33,580 nt of DNA from Caldilineaceae bacterium (GCA_023384455.1 JAHDWH010000021.1:5554-39133), one strand, 5' to 3'; positions 1 to 7,528 are shown, counted from the first letter of the stretch. Translations and numbers: made by a program. Notes: generated by a model not told the origin, from the sequence alone.

Positions 1-47
1 TTACAAAACTAACGGTGGGGGTTTAACCTTTTTTTGTTCCGACTGAT

Positions 48-70
48 CTCACGTTTCACGCCTCACGTTT
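48..70. repeat. ACGTTTCACG-family intergenic repeat, partial copy
   Basis: The segment carries CTCACGTTTCACG followed by a second CTCACGTTT. The same core recurs at 19833-19878 as a perfect hairpin and at 33474-33580 as a hairpin plus tandem array. As in the other two places, it lies just past the 3' end of a gene (here the minus-strand MFS gene ending at 104). Nothing else was recognised in bases 1-103. Confidence 0.55.
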
Positions 71-103
71 CCCCAACGAAAACTGACCCCATTGGCGCGT
101 CTT

Positions 104-1291
104 TTACCCCGTCACCGCTACGTTCTTCGGCAGCATCCACAACCCGGCCACCGTCGTCAGGCCGATGACGCCGCTCCACAAAAAGGCCGTCTGCAACCCA
201 AAGTTGTCGGCCAGCCAGCCCACCACCCAAATCGCCAGGGCGCGGGTGAGGAAGTTGGCCGTGAGAAAGATGCCGTTCGCCAGGGCCCGGTTGCGGGGGA
301 AATAGTCCTGCACCAGGGCCATCATCACCGGCGTGGGGGAGATGGCGGTCAATCCCAGGCCCAGAAGCAGGGGAAAGAGCAGGGGTTCCGGCGCGGCCAG
401 AAAGCCAAAGAGGACGAAGGGGGCGAGAATATAGAGGAGGGCCAGCACCCGGCGTCGCCCCCATTTGTCGCTGTAGGTGCCGGTTGCCAGCGCGCCCACC
501 ACCCCGGCGGCTTCCAATACAGTCAGCGAGGCCGCGGCCAGCCAGAGGGAGGCGTTCTTTGTGTCGCTCATAAAGATCGGCAAATAAGTGGTGAGAGCCA
601 CAGCGATAAAGGCTTTGGTGGTCAGAATCCAGAGGATGGCCGGGTAGACCTGGCGTACCCGGGGCCACAATGCGGCCAGACTTCCGCCGGTGGTCACAGG
701 GCGGGCGGAGAGATTGCGCAGCCGCCAGTAGAGAACCGCCGAGCAGAGCCAGCCCAGAATCGCCAGCCGCCAGATGCCCTCCAGCCCCCACCAGATGACC
801 GCGGCGGAGACGAGCAGGGGGCCGACTGTGCGCCCCAATTCCCCGGAAGCCATAAAGATACTCATCCCCGTGCCCACCCGCTGGCCGGAGATGCGCCCGA
901 TCATCGCCGGCGCGGGTGCGTGAAAGGCGGCCACGCTGACCCCCGCGGCCAGGAGGAGCAGGGCCAGGGCGAAATAGCTGTGGACCAATCCCAGGCTGCT
1001 GCTCAGGGTGGCGGTGATGCCGGGGGCCAAAATGATAAAATAGCGCAGGCTGATGCGGTCAGCGGCGTAGCCCAGGAAGGGGTTGAGCAGGCTGGGCAGT
1101 TGCAGAAAGATGGATAGCCCGCCGGTGGCAGCGTAGCTGGTGCCCAGCCGTTCCTGGATGAGGGGCAGCAGAGGGGAGAGGAAGGCGCTGAAGCTGTCGT
1201 GGACGAAGTGACCGCCGGCGACGGTCATCACTTCGCCGGTTTGGAAACCCTGGGCTTCGGCGGCTGGGGTCTGGATGGTTTCGGCTCTCAT
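104..1291 (-). CDS. MFS transporter, Fsr-like (fosmidomycin-resistance type) exporter
   Basis: This is a 395-aa inner-membrane major facilitator protein with about 12 hydrophobic segments. The family exports small molecules by proton antiport; no substrate can be read from the sequence. The N-terminus (HFVHDSFSAFLSPLLPLI) and the loop FHAPAPAMIG are close to Fsr-type proteins, where a VHD-like start and an FHP-like loop are typical. The ATG at 1291 was preferred over an upstream in-frame ATG at 1363 because AAGGA lies about 10 nt before it and the extra 24 residues are polar, Cys-rich and not membrane-like. It is divergent from the lipoprotein gene at 1477. Family assignment is secure; the Fsr subgroup is an inference from motif resemblance. 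Confidence 0.8.
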   Translation of the reverse strand: MRAETIQTPAAEAQGFQTGEVMTVAGGHFVHDSFSAFLSPLLPLIQERLGTSYAATGGLSIFLQLPSLLNPFLGYAADRISLRYFIILAPGITATLSSSLGLVHSYFALALLLLAAGVSVAAFHAPAPAMIGRISGQRVGTGMSIFMASGELGRTVGPLLVSAAVIWWGLEGIWRLAILGWLCSAVLYWRLRNLSARPVTTGGSLAALWPRVRQVYPAILWILTTKAFIAVALTTYLPIFMSDTKNASLWLAAASLTVLEAAGVVGALATGTYSDKWGRRRVLALLYILAPFVLFGFLAAPEPLLFPLLLGLGLTAISPTPVMMALVQDYFPRNRALANGIFLTANFLTRALAIWVVGWLADNFGLQTAFLWSGVIGLTTVAGLWMLPKNVAVTG

Positions 1292-1383
1292 TGGGGGAAT
1301 GTCCTTCGCGCGGTTGACGTTATGGCAAGAACAGGTATTATAGAGGCAGGCGCGGCGGTACACAAGCCGTGGGATTCGATTTT

Positions 1384-1421
1384 GAACGCAGATTGCTCAG
1401 ATTGACGCAGATGGCGCAGAA
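1384..1421. repeat. CGCAGAT-type degenerate direct repeat in a divergent promoter region
   Basis: The intergenic stretch between two divergent genes holds imperfect repeats of (A)CGCAGAT(T) spaced about 10-20 bp apart. Similar ACGCAGA words occur inside the U32 coding sequence near 29760. It may be a decayed dispersed repeat. Promoters for both flanking genes should lie here, but no convincing pair of boxes was seen. Confidence 0.3.
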
Positions 1422-1476
1422 TTTCAGCCATTGAAAAACCAATGCCAATCCGTGTCCTTTTTTGAGGGAGGCTTTG

Positions 1477-2394
1477 ATGAGACGCTATTTTCGTTTTTGT
1501 GTGTTGCTGATAATCGGGTTGCTGGCCGCGGGCTGTATGCTGCCCGCGCAAGTGCAGCCCGCGGGTGGGCCGGTGGTGCAGGGGTCTACGGCCGCGCCGA
1601 CAGAGCCAGCGCCCACGGATACACCGGTTTCCGTGGGCATTGTGGAGGTGCCCGCGGAGACGCCGACCGACACCCCCCTTCCCCCCGTCGAGACAGCCAC
1701 ATCCCTGCCGCCAGTGGCTTCTACCCCTGCGCCGTCAGCGACTCCGACTGTAGCGCCTACAACCGCGCCCCCGGCCACACCGACACCTGCGCCCACTGCG
1801 CCGCCGACCCCAGCCGCGACAAAGACGCCCTATCCCACGGGCATTTTCGTCGCCAGCCATCGGGGGTTCTCCGATGGCTCGAATTATGTGGTGGTGGGAG
1901 AGGTGTTGAACACCAGCGGGGTGGCCGTCTACGGGGTGAAGGTTATCACCAATTTCTATGACAGCGGGGGCAAGCTGGTGGCCGCGGGTCAGACCCTGAC
2001 CAGTCTGGCGATGACCGAGCCGGAGGTGGGCAATCCTTTCAAACTGAAAGTGGAGAATCTGGCCTCGGCGGTGGATCGCTACGAACTGACTGTTACGTGG
2101 GAGGATGTGAGTCTGATCGAATTTCGCTATCTGACGGTTGTGGAAGGGGCGGTGGGCCAGGTCGAAGTGACGGGGCAGATACGCAACGAGCAGGAAAGTG
2201 TGCTGACGTCGATAGTGGTGGCTGTCACTTTTTATGACGCGGCGGGTGGGGTGGTGGATACCGCCGACATCTTTCTGGGCGGGCAGACCCTCGCACCGGG
2301 CGCGTCGATGCCCTTCGCCATTCCCCTCGGCGGCGGCGATAGGGTCTACGATCATTTCTGGATCGAAGCCCAGGGTAATCTGAATCTGTTTTAG
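1477..2394 (+). CDS. Secreted lipoprotein with Pro/Thr-rich linker and two FxLYD-like domains
   Basis: This is a 305-aa predicted lipoprotein. The signal peptide ends in a lipobox (LAAGC, Cys about residue 20), followed by about 90 residues rich in Pro, Thr and Ala that look like a cell-wall spacer. Two beta-sandwich segments follow: one with VVVGEVLNTSG...YGVKVITNFYD and one with VEVTGQIRNEQ...IVVAVTFYDAAG. This pattern matches FxLYD-type domains of unknown function in Gram-positive and Chloroflexota envelope proteins. The ATG at 1477 is chosen because GGAGG sits 5 nt upstream; a TTG at 1462 is less likely. The neighbour at 4563 has the same plan plus LysM. It is probably an envelope protein; no enzymatic role is visible. 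Confidence 0.8.
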   Translation: MRRYFRFCVLLIIGLLAAGCMLPAQVQPAGGPVVQGSTAAPTEPAPTDTPVSVGIVEVPAETPTDTPLPPVETATSLPPVASTPAPSATPTVAPTTAPPATPTPAPTAPPTPAATKTPYPTGIFVASHRGFSDGSNYVVVGEVLNTSGVAVYGVKVITNFYDSGGKLVAAGQTLTSLAMTEPEVGNPFKLKVENLASAVDRYELTVTWEDVSLIEFRYLTVVEGAVGQVEVTGQIRNEQESVLTSIVVAVTFYDAAGGVVDTADIFLGGQTLAPGASMPFAIPLGGGDRVYDHFWIEAQGNLNLF

Positions 2395-2566
2395 GGCTGG
2401 CAATCATTTAACCTGCGGATTTCATGTGCCCCCTGCTCTGCCGTGAAGCAAAATTCACAAGTTAGATGATTGCCAGTTCTCATGTGTGCAGAGTCTTTCT
2501 GGATGGTCGACAGCCCCTAAATTTCTCTTACCCCTCTTGTATATGCAGAAATGTCCCCACCGGTAG

Positions 2567-2580
2567 TACAATCGATTGTA
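2567..2580. promoter_or_regulatory. Perfect 14-bp palindrome upstream of thyX
   Basis: TACAATCGATTGTA is a perfect dyad 37 bp before the thyX start, flanked on both sides by ACCGGT-like words. It could be an operator or part of a promoter. No function is shown by the sequence alone. Confidence 0.3.
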
Positions 2581-2616
2581 TCCAAAACCGGTTGCATTAC
2601 TCAACAGGACACGCAT

Positions 2617-4557
2617 ATGCCCATCGAACTCCTCGCCTACACCCGCCCCAACCCAGCGTTGAACCCCGCCGAGCTGGCCGGGGTGGGCGATCTGGCGACG
2701 ATTTGGCAGGGCCAAAGCACCTATCAGGAAAATATCATCGAATTTGCCGGGCGGGTCTGCTATCGCAGCACCCAGCGGATGGGCACAGCGCCCAACTTTA
2801 TCAGCGCCCGGGTGCGAGAGGGCCACGAGGACATCATCGAGCATATCGTCATCACCCTGCGGGTGCGGGGCAGCGACGATCCCCTGCGCTGGCGGATGCT
2901 CAACCGCCACTGCGAAGTGACCCAGGAGGCCGACGGCAGTTGGGTGGTCAGTGGCAATACCCGGGTCTGGCTGGACTTTCTGCGCCGGGGGATTGGGACG
3001 GAAGCGCTGCCCTTTCTCTACGCGCTGGCCCCCAGCGTCTACGCCGAGTTTGCTGACAAAGCCGAGACGGTGACGATTACCCCGCCGAATGCAGAATCGT
3101 CTGTAGATTTAGCTGCATTGCGTCCGGCGGAGCGGGACGGGATGCGGGTGACGCTGCTGGGCTACACCCAGCCGATGCTGGGCGACACGGAGAGCCGCAC
3201 CCATCACGGCTCTGCCACCTTTCTTTTTGAGGGGATCAGCCGGGCATGCACCCATCAACTGGTGCGCCACCGGCTGGCCAGCTTCAGCCAGGAATCGCAG
3301 CGGTACGTTCAATATGAAGCATTAGAACCTGATATTGCGCCTTCTGTTCCACGTTTGCCAGAGCCACAGCAAGCGAAACGGCATGGATTGTGCATTTTTA
3401 GTTTGGATCAGGAAGAATTCATCATAAAGCTTTATCTTGATGATGGCTTTAGCGCTGAAGCAATTTCTGAAGCATATGATGTTCATCCTACAACGATTCG
3501 AGACATTGTTATGAGGAGCGGAGCGGAATTTCGAGATCGGCGAGCGTCTAGGACTATGTATATTCGAACAGATTTTTTTGACCAAATTGGTACGCCTCTG
3601 AAAGCGCAGATTTTAGGATTGATCTACGCCGATGGCAATGTGGCACAACGAGACGGGGTGATATCCCACGCATCTATCGCCCAACATTCGAACTATAAGG
3701 CATGGCTAAAACGACTTGGAGCACTTTGGGGTGGAAGTGTCATATCGGGTGGAAGGGATGGCTCCTCCAAATTGACGATACCGGGAACTGAACTGGCCGA
3801 AGCATTGGTGCAGCACGGTGTTATGCCTGCAAAGAGTAAAGTGTTGAAGCCACCCTCGCTTCCAGATGAACTCATTCCTCACTTTATCCGAGGCTATATG
3901 GAGGGTGATGGCTACATCAGTAAACAGTCAAGCCAGCCAAGGATTGTGATTCTTGGAACACCCGAACTTCTCAAGTGGATGCATCGCGCAATATGTGATG
4001 GGTTGAATTGGAATCAAAATCAAACGTTAAGACGGCGCAGCGATCATCTATATGAATTGAGTATTGGTGGACGCTTTCAGGTTCCGGATCTGCTTGAATG
4101 GTTGTACTCTGATTTTGAACTCCGCTATGCTCATCCGGGGAAGCTGAAAAGTGCAGCGGCCTGGAGTCCCCGAATTCAGACTGACTTTCAGAACCAATTG
4201 GCTGGCTGGGCAGGATCCTTGGGGGTTATATTACCGCCGAAATTCGATCCGGCCTCTGCATCGATTGGAATGGATGCGGTAGAGAAGATGGCTCAGGTGT
4301 ACGCTGACCTGCGTGCATTGGGTATTCGTAAAGAAGATGCTCGTTTTATCCTGCCCAACGCGGCGGAGACCCGCATTGTGACGACGATGAATTTCGCGGC
4401 CTGGAGCCACTTTCTCTGGCTGCGGGCCGTGGACAAAGCGGCCCAGTGGGAGATTCGGGCCATGGGCCAGCGGGTGTTGGAGATGCTCTATGCCGTCGCA
4501 CCCGATGTCTTTGCCGAGCATTGGCGGGTCTATCAGGAGCAGTTTGCAGAAGGGTAG
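2617..4557 (+). CDS. thyX: FAD-dependent thymidylate synthase ThyX interrupted by an in-frame LAGLIDADG insert
   Basis: ThyX makes dTMP from dUMP using methylene-tetrahydrofolate and FAD/NADPH. The 646-aa frame holds the ThyX signature RHRLASFSQESQRY at residues 217-230, then about 306 residues with two LAGLIDADG-like motifs (ILGLIYADG 332-340; GYMEGDG about 426-432). ThyX resumes near ILPPKFD (538) with YADLRALGI, LPNAAETRIV (579 on) and AQWEIRA. Removing the insert leaves about 340 aa, still longer than the usual 220-270. The extra length lies N-terminal, where AGRVCYRST...VREGHEDIIEH looks like a second ThyX-like half. The ATG at 2617 has AGGA 8 nt upstream and starts with MPIELLAY; the in-frame ATG at 2551 has no site. 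Activity depends on whether and how the insert is removed. Confidence 0.85.
   Translation: MPIELLAYTRPNPALNPAELAGVGDLATIWQGQSTYQENIIEFAGRVCYRSTQRMGTAPNFISARVREGHEDIIEHIVITLRVRGSDDPLRWRMLNRHCEVTQEADGSWVVSGNTRVWLDFLRRGIGTEALPFLYALAPSVYAEFADKAETVTITPPNAESSVDLAALRPAERDGMRVTLLGYTQPMLGDTESRTHHGSATFLFEGISRACTHQLVRHRLASFSQESQRYVQYEALEPDIAPSVPRLPEPQQAKRHGLCIFSLDQEEFIIKLYLDDGFSAEAISEAYDVHPTTIRDIVMRSGAEFRDRRASRTMYIRTDFFDQIGTPLKAQILGLIYADGNVAQRDGVISHASIAQHSNYKAWLKRLGALWGGSVISGGRDGSSKLTIPGTELAEALVQHGVMPAKSKVLKPPSLPDELIPHFIRGYMEGDGYISKQSSQPRIVILGTPELLKWMHRAICDGLNWNQNQTLRRRSDHLYELSIGGRFQVPDLLEWLYSDFELRYAHPGKLKSAAAWSPRIQTDFQNQLAGWAGSLGVILPPKFDPASASIGMDAVEKMAQVYADLRALGIRKEDARFILPNAAETRIVTTMNFAAWSHFLWLRAVDKAAQWEIRAMGQRVLEMLYAVAPDVFAEHWRVYQEQFAEG
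3310..4227 (+). mobile_element. LAGLIDADG homing-endonuclease-like in-frame insertion in thyX
   Basis: About 306 codons interrupt ThyX without any stop. The insert has an N-terminal helix-turn-helix-like segment (ISEAYDVHPTTIRDIVMRSG), then two dodecapeptide motifs with acidic residues D339 and D431, separated by about 91 residues as in single-chain LAGLIDADG enzymes. It is clearly richer in A/T than the flanking thyX sequence. No intein start (Cys/Ser block A), no TxxH block B and no terminal His-Asn followed by Cys/Ser/Thr is visible. A standard intein is therefore not supported. A group I intron with a fully open frame, a degenerate intein or a permanently translated insertion are alternatives. 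Boundaries are uncertain by about 15 codons. Confidence 0.65.
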
Positions 4558-4562
4558 GCCGT

Positions 4563-5561
4563 ATGTATCCGTTGGGCCGATTCTGGCAAATCGTATCGTT
4601 CCTGTCTTTCCTTCTGCTGGCAGCCGGCTGCGGGCAGGTGATCACCCTCATCCCTACGCCCACGCCCGCGCCCACGCCGACGGTGGAGATCGTCGCGCTG
4701 GCCACCCTGCCGCCCACAGCCACGCCCGCGCCCTATACACCCGAACCCACAGCCACGCCGACGGTGACACCGACACCCATTTTCTACACAATCAAGCCCG
4801 GCGACAGTCTGCTGGGCGTGGCCCAGGAGTATGGGGTAACCGTGGCTGCCATCCAGGACGCCAACGGCATTCTCGACCCCCGCACGCTCCAGATCGGCCA
4901 GCAATTGGTGATTCCCCTGCCCGAAGAAGAGGAAGAGAATCTGGCCAATGCCACAGCTACGCCGACACCCCTGCCCATAACCGTTCAAAATGTCCACTTC
5001 AGCGAGACGACAATCGGCGGTCTTTGGGTGCTGGGCGAAGTGCGCAACAGCAGCGGCCAGCCTCTGGAGCAGGTGCGGGTCGGTGTGGCCCTGCTTGACA
5101 AGTCCGACGCTGAATTGGCTCGGGCCTCCGGTTTGGTAGCTCTGGACCTATTGGAGCCGGAAGATGTGGCTCCCTTTGCCCTGCTCTTTGGCAGCGCGCC
5201 CGGGGCATTTGAAAGATACCTCACCTTCCCTCTCAGCGCAGTCCCGGCCCACGTGGGGAGCTATTACCGGGACCTGGTGGTGGAGGATGTGGCGAGTGAA
5301 GGGGAGCGCTACGCCGCCTATACTGTCACGGGGACAGTGCGCAACACTGGCCCTGAAGATGCTGTGAGCGTCCAGGTGATCCTGACTGCGTATGATCCGC
5401 TGGACCGGGTGGTCGCTATGCGCAAAGTCCCGCCGGAGCACAACGTCGTTGCACCTGGCGGCAGCACAACCTTCAATATCGTCCTTGCCCCGGTCGGTGG
5501 ACCGGTCTCCCGGGTGTCCGCTGTGGCCCAGGGCCGCCGCCGCTCGGCGTCCAATCCCTAA
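4563..5561 (+). CDS. LysM lipoprotein with two FxLYD-like domains
   Basis: This is a 332-aa predicted lipoprotein with a lipobox LAAGC (Cys23). A Pro/Thr linker follows, then one LysM peptidoglycan-binding domain at about residues 74-119 (FYTIKPGDSLLGVAQEYGV ... LQIGQQLVIPL). Two beta-sandwich segments come next, with GEVRNSSGQPLEQVRVGVALLD and TGTVRNTGPEDAVSVQVILTAYD. The ATG at 4563 lies 5 bp after the thyX stop, with AAGGG upstream, so it is probably co-transcribed with thyX. It shares architecture with the lipoprotein at 1477, suggesting paralogues flanking thyX. Likely role: an envelope protein held to lipid at one end and to peptidoglycan through LysM. Confidence 0.85.
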   Translation: MYPLGRFWQIVSFLSFLLLAAGCGQVITLIPTPTPAPTPTVEIVALATLPPTATPAPYTPEPTATPTVTPTPIFYTIKPGDSLLGVAQEYGVTVAAIQDANGILDPRTLQIGQQLVIPLPEEEEENLANATATPTPLPITVQNVHFSETTIGGLWVLGEVRNSSGQPLEQVRVGVALLDKSDAELARASGLVALDLLEPEDVAPFALLFGSAPGAFERYLTFPLSAVPAHVGSYYRDLVVEDVASEGERYAAYTVTGTVRNTGPEDAVSVQVILTAYDPLDRVVAMRKVPPEHNVVAPGGSTTFNIVLAPVGGPVSRVSAVAQGRRRSASNP

Positions 5562-5581
5562 CGACATTCTCCCCATACCCA

Positions 5582-6268
5582 ATGCCGAACACGACTGATT
5601 ACACACAGATCGACTACTCCCACTGGACAAGACGCCAGCGCGTTTTTCAAAAATTCGTACTATTTCTGATTCGCCTGCTAACCCGGGTGCAGGTGGAAGG
5701 GCAGGGGAATATCCCAGCCAGCGGCCCATTTGTGCTGGCCCCCAACCATATCCATATGTTCGATATTCCGGTGATCTTTGGCTATCTCCCCCGGCGCACG
5801 GTCGTCTTTGCCGCGGACAAATGGCAGCGCATCCCTATCTTCGGTTGGCTGCTTAGCTTCTTTGGGGATGCCATCTACGTACACCGGGGCGAACCGGACC
5901 GCAAGGCCCTGGCCCTGGCCCTGGATGTCCTGAAGGCGGGGGGGGTGTTGGGGCTGGCCCCGGAAGGAACCCGCAGCCGCACAGGGGGTCTGCAAAAGGG
6001 GCGCACAGGGGTTGTCTATCTGGCCAGCCGGGGCAATGTACCCGTACTGCCTGTGGTTGCCTTTGGCCAGGAGCAGGCATTCTCCTATTGGCTGCGTCTG
6101 CGGCGGGTTCCGATTTGCGTTCGCTTTGGTGCGCCGATTCATCTGCCAGCCGGACGTCTGCGCTCGCCGGATTTGGACGCCCGTACAGATGAATTGATGC
6201 TGGCTTTGGCCCGAATGTTGCCCGCGGCTTATCGAGGTGTCTATGCCGAGCGCTTTGGAGAAGAATAG
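5582..6268 (+). CDS. plsC: 1-acyl-sn-glycerol-3-phosphate acyltransferase family protein (PlsC-like)
   Basis: This is a 228-aa membrane-associated acyltransferase. The family transfers an acyl group to lysophosphatidic acid to make phosphatidic acid. Motif I NHIHMFD supplies the HX4D pair (H56, D61). Motif III appears as PEGTRSRTGGLQKGRTG (127 on), and VLPVVAFG fits motif IV. An N-terminal hydrophobic helix (FQKFVLFLIRLLT) would hold it to the membrane. It starts 20 bp after the LysM gene, but no clear ribosome site is visible before the ATG at 5582. The next gene's start follows 7 bp after its stop, so it sits inside the same plus-strand run. Exact acyl acceptor is inferred from the family. 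Confidence 0.85.
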   Translation: MPNTTDYTQIDYSHWTRRQRVFQKFVLFLIRLLTRVQVEGQGNIPASGPFVLAPNHIHMFDIPVIFGYLPRRTVVFAADKWQRIPIFGWLLSFFGDAIYVHRGEPDRKALALALDVLKAGGVLGLAPEGTRSRTGGLQKGRTGVVYLASRGNVPVLPVVAFGQEQAFSYWLRLRRVPICVRFGAPIHLPAGRLRSPDLDARTDELMLALARMLPAAYRGVYAERFGEE

Positions 6269-6275
6269 GGCAGGG

Positions 6276-6929
6276 ATGGCGCAGCTTCAAAAAATGGGCC
6301 GGCTGTTCTATCTCCTTGTGCTATGCGCGATTCTAGTAGCCGGTTGTACTCAGGCGAAGAGCCAGGATGTCGGCACGCCGGTTGTTTTGCCCGCGGGTCA
6401 GGACGCACTCCCAGCCAATCGGAACAACCCACCGCCCCTCGGCCCCTCCCTGGGTACAAACACCGCCAATCAGCCCCAGCGCATTGTCCTGCCCTCCATT
6501 CGGGTGGATGCCGATGTGGAAAAAGTGGGTTGGCAGTCGGTGACCTTAGCCAACGGTCAAACGGCCAGCCAGTGGGAAGTGGCCGACTTTGCCGCGGGCT
6601 GGCATAAAAATAGTGCCCTGCCTGGCCAGTCCGGCAATGTGGTCCTGAGCGGACACAATAACATTCAGGGCGCGGTTTTTCGCAAACTCTACCAATTGCA
6701 GCCGGGGGACATTGCCAAAATTTGGGCTGGGGGCAAAGAGTTCGACTATCGGGTGGAGGAGGTGATGATTTTGGAGGATACCGGCGCACCCCTCGAACAG
6801 CGCCGGGAGAATGCCCGCTGGATTCAGCCCTTTGACGACGAACGCCTTACCCTCGTCAGTTGCTGGCCGGAGACGAGCAATACCCACCGGGTAGTTGTGA
6901 TCGCCAAGCCGGTGAAGAGTCATGAATAA
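6276..6929 (+). CDS. Sortase family transpeptidase with lipoprotein-type signal
   Basis: This is a 217-aa protein with a short hydrophobic signal ending in LVAGC (Cys24), a Pro/Asn-rich spacer and then a sortase barrel. The catalytic set is visible: His127 in VVLSGHNN, Cys196 in LTLVSC, and Arg205 in THRVVV. Sortases cut a C-terminal sorting signal and join the protein to a wall or lipid acceptor. Start choice: ATG 6276 lies between possible upstream starts (GTG 6237, ATG 6243, which overlap plsC) and a later ATG 6294; all give the same mature protein. A lipid-anchored sortase is unusual, as most use an N-terminal transmembrane helix. No clear LPxTG-plus-membrane-anchor substrate is in the window. 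Confidence 0.8.
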   Translation: MAQLQKMGRLFYLLVLCAILVAGCTQAKSQDVGTPVVLPAGQDALPANRNNPPPLGPSLGTNTANQPQRIVLPSIRVDADVEKVGWQSVTLANGQTASQWEVADFAAGWHKNSALPGQSGNVVLSGHNNIQGAVFRKLYQLQPGDIAKIWAGGKEFDYRVEEVMILEDTGAPLEQRRENARWIQPFDDERLTLVSCWPETSNTHRVVVIAKPVKSHE

Positions 6930-6957
6930 ATTCATTCTGCCCTGAAAATAGCCATTC

Positions 6958-7017
6958 GTACGTCGGACTGTCAGTCCGACCAGCGACGGTGCAGGCCCGT
7001 CGGACTAACAGTCCGAC
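6958..7017. repeat. Two tandem GTCGGACTG palindromes (REP-like)
   Basis: The first hairpin (6958-6980) is GTACGTCGGACTG-T-CAGTCCGAC; the second (7000-7017) is GTCGGACT-AA-CAGTCCGAC. Perfect 27-bp versions occur at 30687-30713 and 30851-30877. They begin about 30 bp after the sortase stop, so they may act as a transcript end. The copy is preceded by CCTGAAAA, as are the later ones. Confidence 0.65.
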
Positions 7018-7132
7018 CTACATTTTCATCCCCTGTGGCGCAACCCGTCGTATGGAGAACTGTCTTGGAATGACCCCACAGAAAGCGGCCTGGACAGAGC
7101 AGCAAGTCCGCACCTAAGCCCCTCCCCCAGCA

Positions 7133-7229
7133 GTATCTGTTCAGCCACCCCACCCTACCCCATTCCAGGGAGGGAAGTGGATCGACTTCTCCCCACAGTG
7201 AGGGAGGTTGGGAGGGGGTGAGCAGTTAC
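7133..7229. mobile_element. MITE-like element, copy 1 of 3
   Basis: This 97-bp non-coding element begins GTATCTGTTCAGCCACCCC and ends GGGGTGAGCAGTTAC, imperfect terminal inverted repeats. It folds on itself through an internal CCCTACCCC...GGGAGGTTGGG stem. It is flanked by a direct repeat CCCAGCA (7126-7132 and 7230-7236). It sits at the 3' end of the aminotransferase remnant. Copies 2 and 3 are at 17632 and 31827. No transposase is present, so movement would need a partner elsewhere. Confidence 0.7.
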
Positions 7230-7528
7230 CCCAGCAACACCTCGCCGTCACCCAATAGCCGATCTCTGCCTCTTCCGACGGGGGGATAAGGGACGGCGCC
7301 GGACGCATTGATTTTGTACCCGTAGTACAGATCAACACCCCACTCAATCCAGCCCTGTATACACACCTTCCCGGTGGTTACGACCCAGCGGGCACAATCT
7401 CTACCAATTGATTCCTCATTTCCATAGAGCTGAGGCTGAAGACATCCGTCCCACCCGCGGGGATAGGTTTGTGTTCCTCCTGCTATGGCGTCTATCAGTA
7501 CGGGGCGGCAATGGTACAAGTACAGACT
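7230..7528 (-). pseudogene. Decayed, internally deleted class III aminotransferase fragment
   Basis: The plus-strand sequence aligns by eye with two separate parts of the intact aminotransferase gene at 10737-12062. Bases about 7230-7365 match its 3' end (KGVLTLTAGAKSMRLAPPLI becomes VLICTTGTKSMRPAPSLI), and bases about 7366-7528 match a part near the 5' end (HCHPALVEAIEQ becomes YHCRPVLIDAIAG). About 810 bp between these parts is missing. The two pieces are now in different frames and no active-site lysine region remains, so it cannot encode an enzyme. It lies in the same orientation as the intact gene, on the other side of the protease gene. The MITE-like copy 1 abuts its 3' end. Nothing was recognised between 7529 and 7603. 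Confidence 0.75.

Noticed and set aside
92..1117. Long plus-strand open frame (341 aa) opposite the MFS gene
   Set aside because: Its product is rich in Gly, Gln, Arg and His without any domain, as expected for the opposite strand of a GC-rich membrane-protein gene.
3310..4227. Standard intein in ThyX
   Set aside because: The endonuclease motifs fit, but no splice-junction residues (Cys/Ser start, TxxH, His-Asn end with a following Cys/Ser/Thr) could be found, so I did not call it a plain intein.
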